From an uncultured Flavobacteriaceae bacterium (lineage in GTDB: Bacteria > Bacteroidota > Bacteroidia > Flavobacteriales > Flavobacteriaceae): a stretch of 16,327 nucleotides of DNA. The notes under the pieces were generated by a model. That model saw only the letters and a list, made by a program, of their open reading frames with translations, made no database searches and was not told the DNA's origin. The DNA is taken from NCBI GenBank assembly GCA_913052425.1, contig CAJXEG010000008.1, positions 1-16,327 of the forward strand. Direction: 5' to 3'. The position numbers were made by a program, and so were the translations under genes. This document shows positions 1 through 5,987 of this stretch, piece after piece; position 1 is the first letter of the stretch, and each line of letters starts with the position of its first letter.

Positions 1-2
1 GG

Positions 3-764
3 TTTCAACATGTTTTGGCGACCAATGAGATGAAATACGAGTGGATGGACGAAGGTTTTACAACTTATATTTCCACTTTGGCCGAGGATAAAATTCTAAA
101 CCAAAACAACTTTTTCCCACTGCAGAGATCCTACGACAGTTATCTCTATTTGGCACGATCCGGAAAGGAGCAGCCACAACAAACTAACGCAAACCGCTAT
201 GATTACAATTTGGCCTATGAGATCTCCGCCTACAGCAAGGGAGCGGTTTTTTTGAGTCAGTTGGGATATATCATTGGGGAGGACAAATTGGCCAAAACCC
301 TAAAAGAGTACTATCGACTGCATCAGTTCAAACACCCTGTGCCCAACGACTTTAGACGAATAGCAGAGCGGGTATCGGGCATTCAATTGAGATGGTATTT
401 GACCGATTGGACGCAGACCACAAACACCATTGACTACGCTATAAAATCTGTAGAAGGGGATGGTACAAAAACAGTGGTAAAAATTGAAAGAATTGGCTCT
501 ATGCCCATGCCTTTGGAAATATTGGTCAATTTCAATGACGGCCCTTCCGAAGTTCATTACATTCCCATTCCACTCATGAGGGGAGAGAAGGAAAACCCCT
601 ATGCTATGAAATGGAAGGTTCACAAGGATTGGCCCTGGGCCCGACCGGAATATGAATTGATCATCAATCATCCCAAAAGTAAAATCGTAGATATATTCAT
701 TGATCCATCTTATTATATGGCCGATGTCGATCGCCATAATAACACTTATTTCAAACAACCGTGA
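3..764 (+). CDS. M1 family zinc metallopeptidase (aminopeptidase), 3' part
   Basis: C-terminal 253 residues of a gluzincin aminopeptidase; the gene starts before the window. The frame is open from base 3 (FQHVLATNE...), so the TTG at 15 is not a real start. WMDEGF (codons 42-59) matches the M1 segment that carries the third zinc ligand: Glu at 51-53 falls where HExxH-x18-E predicts if the HExxH ended just upstream. YSKGAVFL has the Tyr (codon 231-233) at the position of the M1 transition-state tyrosine. The family removes N-terminal residues from peptides; flavobacterial members are usually exported, but the signal region is outside the window. The rest is the usual variable helical C-terminal part. 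The stop TGA overlaps the GTG start of rnpA, so the two are probably cotranscribed and translationally coupled. Family is fairly certain; specificity is unknown. Confidence 0.85.
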   Translation, partial: FQHVLATNEMKYEWMDEGFTTYISTLAEDKILNQNNFFPLQRSYDSYLYLARSGKEQPQQTNANRYDYNLAYEISAYSKGAVFLSQLGYIIGEDKLAKTLKEYYRLHQFKHPVPNDFRRIAERVSGIQLRWYLTDWTQTTNTIDYAIKSVEGDGTKTVVKIERIGSMPMPLEILVNFNDGPSEVHYIPIPLMRGEKENPYAMKWKVHKDWPWARPEYELIINHPKSKIVDIFIDPSYYMADVDRHNNTYFKQP

Positions 765-1120
765 CCCATAAAGGTGGCTTAGAAAAACTCAAAAGTAAAA
801 CTCAAATTGACCTTGTTTTTAAAAAGGGAAAGGCGGTACGCTCCGGAGCTTTGGTCATGCATTTTGTTCACCCCAAAGAGGAGGTAAAAAAAACCCATAT
901 CGGGGTGGGAGTATCCAAAAGGTCTGTACTGCTGGCTTGCCGACGCAATCGTATAAAGAGGCAAATTAGAGCAGTAATTCAAAAACAAAAGGAAGAAGTA
1001 CTCCGTACGCTATCGCCGGGTTTTTATATGGTTTTGTATAAGGGAAAGCTTGGTGTTGCTTCTGAAAGCCTTTCGCGCGATTTTGAAAGCCTATTAAAGC
1101 ACTTTACCGGCTGTGATTGA
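761..1120 (+). CDS. rnpA: Ribonuclease P protein component
   Basis: 119 aa, the normal size for the protein subunit of RNase P, which assists the catalytic RNA in trimming the 5' leader of pre-tRNAs. The N-terminal LEKLKSKTQIDLVFKKGKAV and IGVGVSKR (47-54) match the family core. The RNR signature is intact: R62, N63, R64, K66, R67 and R70 form the basic helix that binds RNA. The GTG start at 761 overlaps the peptidase stop (GTGA); there is no in-frame ATG before the conserved region, so GTG is the best start, with translation coupled to the upstream gene. The 3' end overlaps the converging elaA by 17 bp. rnpA is not next to rpmH here, unlike the classical origin-region order. Confidence 0.95.
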   Translation: MTHKGGLEKLKSKTQIDLVFKKGKAVRSGALVMHFVHPKEEVKKTHIGVGVSKRSVLLACRRNRIKRQIRAVIQKQKEEVLRTLSPGFYMVLYKGKLGVASESLSRDFESLLKHFTGCD

Positions 1121-1556
1121 AATACATAGCACAGTGAGGTATTCCATCCTCCAGATAAGTTTTGCCCTTTTCAATAAAGCCACATTGAGTATAGAATTTT
1201 ATTAGATAAACTTGGGCAGAAATTTTAATGGTTTGCTCACCGAAATGATCTTTACAAAACGCTATGCTTTTTTTAACCAAAGTATAGCCGATACCCTTTC
1301 CCCTGTTTTGTTTATGAGTGACAATTCTGCCAATCCTCGCATATTTTATTTCAAATGCTCCGGGACGGAAAATTCGAGAATAAGCAATGAGTTTGTTTTT
1401 TTGATAACCCAGTAAATGGGTTGCCTTGGGGTCATTTCCATCCAGGTCTTGGTAGGCACAGTCCTGCTCTACCACAAAAACTTTAGCCCTTAATTCTAAA
1501 AGATCGTAAAGCTCACTTAGTTTTAGCTCATCATATGCCCTGAATGACCATTTCAT
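1104..1556 (-). CDS. elaA: GNAT family N-acetyltransferase, ElaA type
   Basis: 150 aa. The N-terminal half carries the ElaA hallmark (LRAKVFVVEQDCAYQDLDG, then ATHLLGY), and the acetyl-CoA pyrophosphate-binding stretch reads QNRGKGIGYTLV, matching the GNAT Q/RxxGxG/A motif. GNAT enzymes move an acetyl group from acetyl-CoA to an amine; the ElaA substrate is not settled. It starts at the ATG at 1556-1554, only 3 nt after the rpiB stop, so it is the second gene of a leftward rpiB-elaA unit. No Shine-Dalgarno site is visible. It converges on rnpA with a 17 bp overlap of coding ends and no hairpin terminator between them. Confident on family, not on substrate. Confidence 0.88.
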   Translation of the reverse strand: MKWSFRAYDELKLSELYDLLELRAKVFVVEQDCAYQDLDGNDPKATHLLGYQKNKLIAYSRIFRPGAFEIKYARIGRIVTHKQNRGKGIGYTLVKKSIAFCKDHFGEQTIKISAQVYLIKFYTQCGFIEKGKTYLEDGIPHCAMYFNHSR

Positions 1557-1559
1557 TGT

Positions 1560-1991
1560 TTATATACAATGTATTTTATCAATTCTTTTTTGGTGTCTTC
1601 CGCCTTCAAAAGGAGTGGTGATAAATATGTCTACCATTTCCAGAGCCTGTTCAAGGTTAACAAACCTAGCGGGAATGCTGAGGATGTTTGCATCGTTGTG
1701 TTGCCTTGATAATTTGGATATTTCTCCCGACCAACAAAGCGCTGCCCTGATTTTTTGGTGTTTATTGGCAGTCATTGCTGCTCCGTTTCCACTTCCACAA
1801 ACAATAATTCCCAATTCCGACTTTTTATCTTCTACATCCTGAGCCACAGGATGAATAAAGTCTGCATAGTCAACACTGTCCTCGCTGTTGGTGCCATGGT
1901 TGTATAGCTGATACCCTTTTTGCTCTAAATGTGAAACGATCGCCTCCTTTAGATCTACCCCAGCGTGGTCGTTTCCTATTGATATGTTCAT
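1560..1991 (-). CDS. rpiB: Ribose 5-phosphate isomerase B
   Basis: 143 aa, typical RpiB/LacAB size. It interconverts ribose 5-phosphate and ribulose 5-phosphate in the non-oxidative pentose phosphate pathway, in the cytoplasm. Visible active-site features are D8-H9 in IGNDHAG, the catalytic-base Cys65 in IIVCGSGNGAAMTANK (anion hole 65-70), H98 in RQHNDAN and R109. Asn7 stands where many homologues have Ser or Ala. It is the first gene of a leftward pair with elaA. The upstream region is the AT-rich gap; the nearest promoter-like word on this strand is TAACTTTA (complement of 2005-2012), one base off TAnnTTTG, which is only weak evidence. Confidence 0.95.
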   Translation of the reverse strand: MNISIGNDHAGVDLKEAIVSHLEQKGYQLYNHGTNSEDSVDYADFIHPVAQDVEDKKSELGIIVCGSGNGAAMTANKHQKIRAALCWSGEISKLSRQHNDANILSIPARFVNLEQALEMVDIFITTPFEGGRHQKRIDKIHCI

Positions 1992-2301
1992 TTTTCTTTT
2001 TTTATAAAGTTAAAACTTTCCCTTTTTGTGTTGGTTTTTCTATTGATTAATTGTTAATAAGATAATCTTAATTTTTCCCTGCTTACTGGCTATAATTATA
2101 AATAAACAAATCTTAGATATATCCAACTATAATTTTCATAATTAGTCATCCGTTTATCAAATCAATTTAATTTCTTCTTAACATTAAATGTAAGCTTAAA
2201 ACATGAAAATGATAAACATATAAGGGTTTTTAACGGTTGTTCATATCTGTACTAAGTCCTTCATTCACATAATTTTAATATTAAATTAGTGATTCATAAA
2301 G

Positions 2302-2345
2302 CGTTTACAATTTTATTTTATTGGATTTTAAGTTCGTTTACAATT
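2302..2345 (+). repeat. Two 11-nt direct repeats CGTTTACAATT, 33 bp apart
   Basis: Exact copies at 2302-2312 and 2335-2345, with a start-to-start distance of 33 bp (about three helical turns), so a protein bound to both would sit on roughly the same face of the DNA. They are among the few G/C-containing words in this tract. Role unknown; chance is possible in such AT-rich sequence. Confidence 0.4.
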
Positions 2346-2449
2346 AAACTTATTATACCTATTCACAACCCATAATAAACATCAATACTTCTTTAAATTT
2401 TAAAAAAACAAAATATTATTATTGTTAAGGGTTTTGATAAGTTAATTCA

Positions 2450-2476
2450 TTGACAAGAAAAGAAAACCTAAATTTG
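2450..2476 (+). promoter_or_regulatory. Probable rnr promoter (TTG-N16-TAAATTTG)
   Basis: TAAATTTG at 2469-2476 fits the Bacteroidota -7 box TAnnTTTG. A TTG at 2450-2452 could be the -33 element, although the 16-nt spacer is slightly short. The box ends 17 nt before the rnr ATG, which predicts a leader of about 12 nt. Confidence 0.55.
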
Positions 2477-2493
2477 CTGTAGATTAAAACTTG

Positions 2494-4665
2494 ATGTCTA
2501 AAAAGAAAAAAACGGATAGAAATATTCGAGGGAGAGTTCTTACGGTTTTTAAAGAGCATCCTGGCAAGTCTTTCAACTACAAACAAATTGCCGCAAAGCT
2601 TAATATAAGCGATACCCAAAAGAGAAACGCCATAATTAAAGCATTGGGTCAACTCAATGCCCAAAAAATAATCAAACAAACAGACCCGGGCAAATATGTC
2701 CTATTAGTAAATAAAAAGGATTACATAGAAGGAACCATAGAGATGACCTCCTCCGGCAACGCCTATCTTCTGATGCCCGAAGATGAAGAAGACATTTTCA
2801 TTGCCAGAAGAAATACCAATAGAGCGCTGGATGGAGACCGGGTTTTGGTCTATCAAATCAGAAAAAGAAACAACGGAAAAAGAGAAGGAGAAGTTGTGGA
2901 AATATTAGAACGCGCTTCTCAAGATTACGTCGGTATCCTGGATAGGAAAAAAGATTTTGGTTTTGTCAACACTCGGGCTTCTAGGATTTTTACTGATTTT
3001 TTTATTGAAAAGGAAGAGTTAAAGAACTACGAACACGGAGACAAGGTCATTGTACATTTCAAAGATTGGCCCAAAAGAGCATCATCACCATTTGGTATGA
3101 TCATAAAATCTTTTGGAAAACCGGGAGAACTCGATACAGAGATGCACGCCATTATGTTTGAATATGGATTCGCGGACGCTTTCCCTCCCGAAGTTGAATC
3201 CTTTGCACAGCAGTTGGATCTGGGAATTGATCCAAAAGAGATTTCAAAAAGAAAGGATTTTAGAAATAAAACCACTTTTACCATTGATCCCATCACGGCA
3301 AAAGACTTTGATGATGCCCTTTCATTTACTCCGCTGAGTAATGGAAAAACAGAAATAGGCATTCATATTGCAGATGTATCCCATTATGTTCAACCCAACA
3401 GTATTCTCGATGAGGAAGCCTATGAAAGAGGGACTTCCGTCTATTTGGTTGATAGGGTAGTTCCTATGTTGCCGGAGATTTTGTCTAACGGAGCTTGTTC
3501 CCTCAGACCACAAGAAGAAAAATATACTTTTTCCGCTGTTTTTACGGTCAATGATAAAATGCAAATTGAAAAAGAATGGTTCGGTAAAACTGTGATACTC
3601 TCAGATCATAGATTTTCCTATGAAGAAGTTCAATACATTTTGGACAGTGGAGGACCAACGGTAAGCCAGGAAGTTTCCTTAAATAAAAAAGAATACAAGG
3701 TAACCAAAGAGATATTTACTGCTCTTAATAAGTTAGATACTTTTGCCAAAATATTAAGAAAGAAGAGAATGTTAAATGGTGCGCTTTCTTTTGACCGGGT
3801 TGAAGTTAAATTTAATCTGGATCAGGAAAATAATCCCGAAAGTATATTCTTTAAGAGTTCAAGAGATGCCCACAAATTGGTTGAAGAATTCATGCTTTTG
3901 GCCAATAGAAGAGTTGCTGAATTTATAGGAAAACAAAAACCAAAAAAACCTTTTGTTTACAGGGTTCACGATTTACCAGATGAAGATAAATTGGCCAACT
4001 TAAAAACCATCGCAAACAACCTGGGGTATCAACTTAATTTGGAAACCAAAAAGGTAAATAACTCCCTTAACAATTTGCTTAAAGAAACACATGGACAAAA
4101 GGAACAAGAGCTTATAGACACACTAACCATCAGGTGTATGAGTAAGGCTGTTTACACCATTGACAACATAGGGCACTATGGTTTAGCTTTTGATTATTAT
4201 ACCCATTTTACCTCCCCTATAAGAAGGTATCCTGATGTTTTGGTTCATAGGCTATTAGAATTCTATATGCAGGGTCACGAAAAAACAAATCCGGTAGCAT
4301 TAGAGGAGGCCTGTACCCACTCTTCAAACAGAGAGCAATTGGCCACAAAAGCAGAGAGAGATTCCATCAAATACATGCAGGTGAAATTCATGCAAGACAA
4401 AATCGACCAAGGTTTTGATGGTCTAATTTCCGGAGTTACCGATCGAGGAATGTATGTTGAGATCATAGAGAACAAATGTGAAGGAATGGTAAAGGTTTCT
4501 GAAATCAAAGGAGATTATTTTACCTATGATGAAAAGTCCCATAGTCTAGTTGGAGACAGAACAAACAAAATTTATCAACTGGGAGATCCTGTCAGAGTAA
4601 TTGTAAAAAAGGCAGAACTTATCAAAAGACAATTGGATTTTATTTTAGAGGAACAAAAAGAATAA
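2494..4665 (+). CDS. rnr: Ribonuclease R (RNB/RNase II family 3'-5' exoribonuclease)
   Basis: 723 aa. A processive 3'-5' exoribonuclease that degrades structured RNA and takes part in rRNA and mRNA turnover. Domains in order: an N-terminal winged-helix-like region (about 10-70), two cold-shock-type RNA-binding domains (about 75-220), the RNB catalytic domain (about 255-590) and an S1 domain (about 640-722, GFDGLISGVTDRGMYVEI). The catalytic aspartates are in TIDPITAKDFDDALSF: D265, D271, D273 and D274, equivalent to E. coli D272/278/280/281. The start is the ATG at 2494; a TTG directly before it (2491) is less likely. The protein stops at the S1 domain and lacks the long Lys-rich tail of E. 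coli RNase R (813 aa). It is preceded by a TAnnTTTG promoter box and followed 28 nt later by a DUF2807 gene. Confidence 0.95.
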   Translation: MSKKKKTDRNIRGRVLTVFKEHPGKSFNYKQIAAKLNISDTQKRNAIIKALGQLNAQKIIKQTDPGKYVLLVNKKDYIEGTIEMTSSGNAYLLMPEDEEDIFIARRNTNRALDGDRVLVYQIRKRNNGKREGEVVEILERASQDYVGILDRKKDFGFVNTRASRIFTDFFIEKEELKNYEHGDKVIVHFKDWPKRASSPFGMIIKSFGKPGELDTEMHAIMFEYGFADAFPPEVESFAQQLDLGIDPKEISKRKDFRNKTTFTIDPITAKDFDDALSFTPLSNGKTEIGIHIADVSHYVQPNSILDEEAYERGTSVYLVDRVVPMLPEILSNGACSLRPQEEKYTFSAVFTVNDKMQIEKEWFGKTVILSDHRFSYEEVQYILDSGGPTVSQEVSLNKKEYKVTKEIFTALNKLDTFAKILRKKRMLNGALSFDRVEVKFNLDQENNPESIFFKSSRDAHKLVEEFMLLANRRVAEFIGKQKPKKPFVYRVHDLPDEDKLANLKTIANNLGYQLNLETKKVNNSLNNLLKETHGQKEQELIDTLTIRCMSKAVYTIDNIGHYGLAFDYYTHFTSPIRRYPDVLVHRLLEFYMQGHEKTNPVALEEACTHSSNREQLATKAERDSIKYMQVKFMQDKIDQGFDGLISGVTDRGMYVEIIENKCEGMVKVSEIKGDYFTYDEKSHSLVGDRTNKIYQLGDPVRVIVKKAELIKRQLDFILEEQKE

Positions 4666-4670
4666 TTAGT

Positions 4671-4678
4671 TAATTTTG
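4671..4678 (+). promoter_or_regulatory. Possible -7 box TAATTTTG for the DUF2807 gene
   Basis: TAATTTTG fits TAnnTTTG and lies 15 nt before the ATG at 4694, just after the rnr stop. No TTG lies at the right distance upstream, so the gene may depend partly on readthrough from rnr. Confidence 0.4.
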
Positions 4679-4693
4679 ATTAAACTTAACCCA

Positions 4694-5410
4694 ATGAATA
4701 TGTTTCGCTATTTTTTATGTTCCATTTGTTTGGTGGTTTTTTCTGTTTCAATTTCCGCACAAAGACAAGAGTCACAAACAGATACCAGTTTTGAAAGACA
4801 ACTCAATGTGAGAGAATTCATCAACCTAAAAGTATATTCAGGCATAGAAGTTAAACTCATACCTGCCAATGAAAATAAGTTGTTGATTAGCGGAGAAGAC
4901 CGTATGGATGTGGTCGCTAGGATCAAGGGGCAAACTCTTAAAATCAGGCACTCCCTAGAACACATACTCAACCCAACGTTCACCTATGTAGAACTATACC
5001 ACACAGGATTGCTGGATGAAATCACATTGTATCAAGGATCCAGTCTCAAGGTAGACAGTACCTATAAACAAACCAGTATTTCCCTTAAGGTACAAGAAGG
5101 AGCTACTATGAATTTCAAATTTGAGGGCGAAAAACTCACTTCTATTGTAAGTACGGGAGGTAAGCTTTTTCTTTCAGGAAAAGTAACCAACCACCAATCA
5201 TCCGTAAGCAGTGGAGGTGCTTGTGAAGGAGAAATTTTTGAAACCGAACAGACCAAGGTCAACGTAACAGCAGGTGGAATGTCTTATGTCTATGCCACCG
5301 AACTTTTGGAAGCAAGAGTAACTGCGGGAGGCATTATTAGAATCTACGGAAACCCCAAAAAAATTGTGACCAAAAAGACCATTGGAGGCCAAATTTTCGA
5401 AATGAAATAA
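4694..5410 (+). CDS. Secreted DUF2807 (head GIN domain) protein
   Basis: 238 aa from the ATG at 4694; an in-frame ATG at 4700 is equally possible, and the TTG at 4676 would place part of the promoter box inside the gene. The N-terminus is a type I signal peptide: MNMFRYF, a hydrophobic stretch, then SISAQ, a cleavage context common in Bacteroidota (probable cut near residue 23). The mature part starts with LNVREFINLKVYSGIEVKL and continues as short beta-strands separated by STGGK, SSGGA, TAGGM, TAGGI and IGGQ turns, as expected for the right-handed beta-helix of DUF2807 proteins. These are periplasmic or surface proteins of unknown role, often labelled putative adhesins. It has no lipobox and no type IX sorting domain. 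The stop codon lies in the T-tract of the opposite-strand tRNA-Cys terminator. Confidence 0.82.
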   Translation: MNMFRYFLCSICLVVFSVSISAQRQESQTDTSFERQLNVREFINLKVYSGIEVKLIPANENKLLISGEDRMDVVARIKGQTLKIRHSLEHILNPTFTYVELYHTGLLDEITLYQGSSLKVDSTYKQTSISLKVQEGATMNFKFEGEKLTSIVSTGGKLFLSGKVTNHQSSVSSGGACEGEIFETEQTKVNVTAGGMSYVYATELLEARVTAGGIIRIYGNPKKIVTKKTIGGQIFEMK

Positions 5411-5436
5411 AAAAAATCCCGTTGGATCAACGGGAT
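5409..5436 (-). terminator. Rho-independent terminator of tRNA-Cys
   Basis: A perfect 9-bp stem ATCCCGTTG/CAACGGGAT (5416-5424 with 5428-5436) with a 3-nt loop. On the minus strand it is followed by a run of eight T (complement of 5409-5416). It begins 4 nt after the tRNA 3' end. On the plus strand there is no T-run after the stem, so it serves the leftward unit; its T-tract overlaps the TAA stop (5408-5410) of the DUF2807 gene. Confidence 0.9.
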
Positions 5437-5440
5437 AAAG

Positions 5441-5511
5441 AGGCATCGAGCGGATTCGAACCGCTGTACAAGCTTTTGCAGAGCTCTGCCTAGCCACTCG
5501 GCCACGATGCC
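5441..5511 (-). tRNA. tRNA-Cys (anticodon GCA)
   Basis: 71 nt without CCA, read on the minus strand. The acceptor stem is GGCATCG/CGATGCC (7 bp), the D-stem GCC/GGC with loop GAGTGGCTA, the anticodon stem GAGCT/AGCTT (one G-T pair) with loop CTGCAAA giving anticodon GCA, and the T-arm AGCGG-TTCGAAT-CCGCT. The discriminator base is U73, the identity base expected for tRNA-Cys. The CCA end is not encoded (the next bases are CTTT), so it must be added by tRNA nucleotidyltransferase. It lies 43 nt downstream of folB on the same strand, with its own promoter box and a strong terminator. Confidence 0.97.
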
Positions 5512-5517
5512 ATGTGG

Positions 5518-5525
5518 CAAAAATA
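5518..5525 (-). promoter_or_regulatory. -7 box TATTTTTG for tRNA-Cys
   Basis: On the minus strand TATTTTTG (complement of 5518-5525) fits TAnnTTTG and ends only 6 nt before the first base of the tRNA. Transcription would start almost at the mature 5' end. No good -33 TTG is seen, and the box lies between folB and the tRNA, so readthrough from folB is an alternative source. Confidence 0.5.
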
Positions 5526-5554
5526 ATAAATTTTAAGCTTTTTAGGCAGCTGTC

Positions 5555-5905
5555 TTAACCTTTTAAACGAACACACACTTCTTCAACATCTCCACCGATG
5601 GGTGGGTTCTGCTTGGCCACAGAGACCGTTACGCCCTCTACCTCTGGAAATTGTTTCAAAATCCTGTCCATGATTCGCTGCGCAACGTGCTCCAATAAGC
5701 GGGATCGAATAGACATCTCTTCTTTTACAATCGCATTGAGACTCACATAGTCTACTGCATCTTCAAGCAAATCCGACTTTGACGGCTGAACCATATCTGT
5801 TTCTACCTCTAGGTTGACGATATAGTCACTCCCAATTCGCTCTTCTTCATCCATGCATCCGTGAAATGCGTAAATTCTGATATTGTTTAGTATTACTTGT
5901 CCCAT
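5555..5905 (-). CDS. folB: Dihydroneopterin aldolase
   Basis: 116 aa, the usual FolB length. It converts 7,8-dihydroneopterin to 6-hydroxymethyl-7,8-dihydropterin and glycolaldehyde in folate synthesis; it is a cytoplasmic oligomer. Visible family features: FHG at 14-16, E22 in MDEEERIG (substrate-binding Glu), Y53 in VDYVSL, E72 in RLLEHVAQRI, and K98 in VAKQNPPIGG, the active-site lysine. The start is the ATG at 5905-5903, 14 nt after a well-formed promoter. It is divergent from glnS. tRNA-Cys lies 43 nt downstream on the same strand. No other folate gene is in the window. Confidence 0.95.
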   Translation of the reverse strand: MGQVILNNIRIYAFHGCMDEEERIGSDYIVNLEVETDMVQPSKSDLLEDAVDYVSLNAIVKEEMSIRSRLLEHVAQRIMDRILKQFPEVEGVTVSVAKQNPPIGGDVEEVCVRLKG

Positions 5906-5919
5906 TGTTAGGCTTTTAA

Positions 5920-5952
5920 CAAATATATAATATCAGCGTAATTATATTCAAA
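5920..5952 (-). promoter_or_regulatory. folB promoter (TTTG-N21-TATATTTG)
   Basis: On the minus strand a TTTG -33 element (complement of 5949-5952), a 21-nt spacer and TATATTTG (complement of 5920-5927) match the Bacteroidota consensus TTTG-N19-21-TAnnTTTG. The box ends 14 nt before the folB ATG. The -33 element occupies the position where the -33 region of the divergent glnS promoter would lie. Confidence 0.75.
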
Positions 5953-5967
5953 GAATTAAGCTTTTAA

Positions 5968-5975
5968 TATCTTTG
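5968..5975 (+). promoter_or_regulatory. glnS -7 box TATCTTTG
   Basis: TATCTTTG (TAnnTTTG), followed by ACAAAA, ends 12 nt before the ATG at 5988. There is no TTG at 17-23 nt upstream, so the -33 part is weak. The same TATCTTTGACAAAA arrangement precedes gltX, and TATTTTTGACAAAA precedes pgk. Confidence 0.6.
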
Positions 5976-5987
5976 ACAAAATTTCAG

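Larger units (their letters stand above)
1992..2493. other. AT-rich intergenic region between divergent rpiB and rnr
   Basis: About 500 bp with no credible gene. By hand count 2041-2460 has about 90 G/C in 420 nt (about 21%), far below the flanking genes. It contains the 11-nt direct repeat CGTTTACAATT (2302-2312, 2335-2345), a 10-nt repeat TAAGGGTTTT (2221-2230, 2426-2435), an inverted pair GTTTATC/GATAAAC (2151-2157, 2210-2216) and two 8/9 matches to the DnaA box TTATNCACA (2261-2269, 2359-2367). The rnr promoter box is at its right end and a weak rpiB box at its left end. Most of the length exceeds what two promoters need. An origin, a regulatory tract or an unseen small RNA are all possible; none is shown. 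Confidence 0.6.

Noticed and set aside
300..758. Leftward open frame of 152 codons
   Set aside because: Antisense shadow of the M1 peptidase, whose zinc-site and tyrosine motifs prove the plus frame; no recognisable protein features.
2425..2679. Leftward open frame at the rnr start and upstream region
   Set aside because: Mostly antisense to the RNase R winged-helix region; low-complexity composition and no promoter box.
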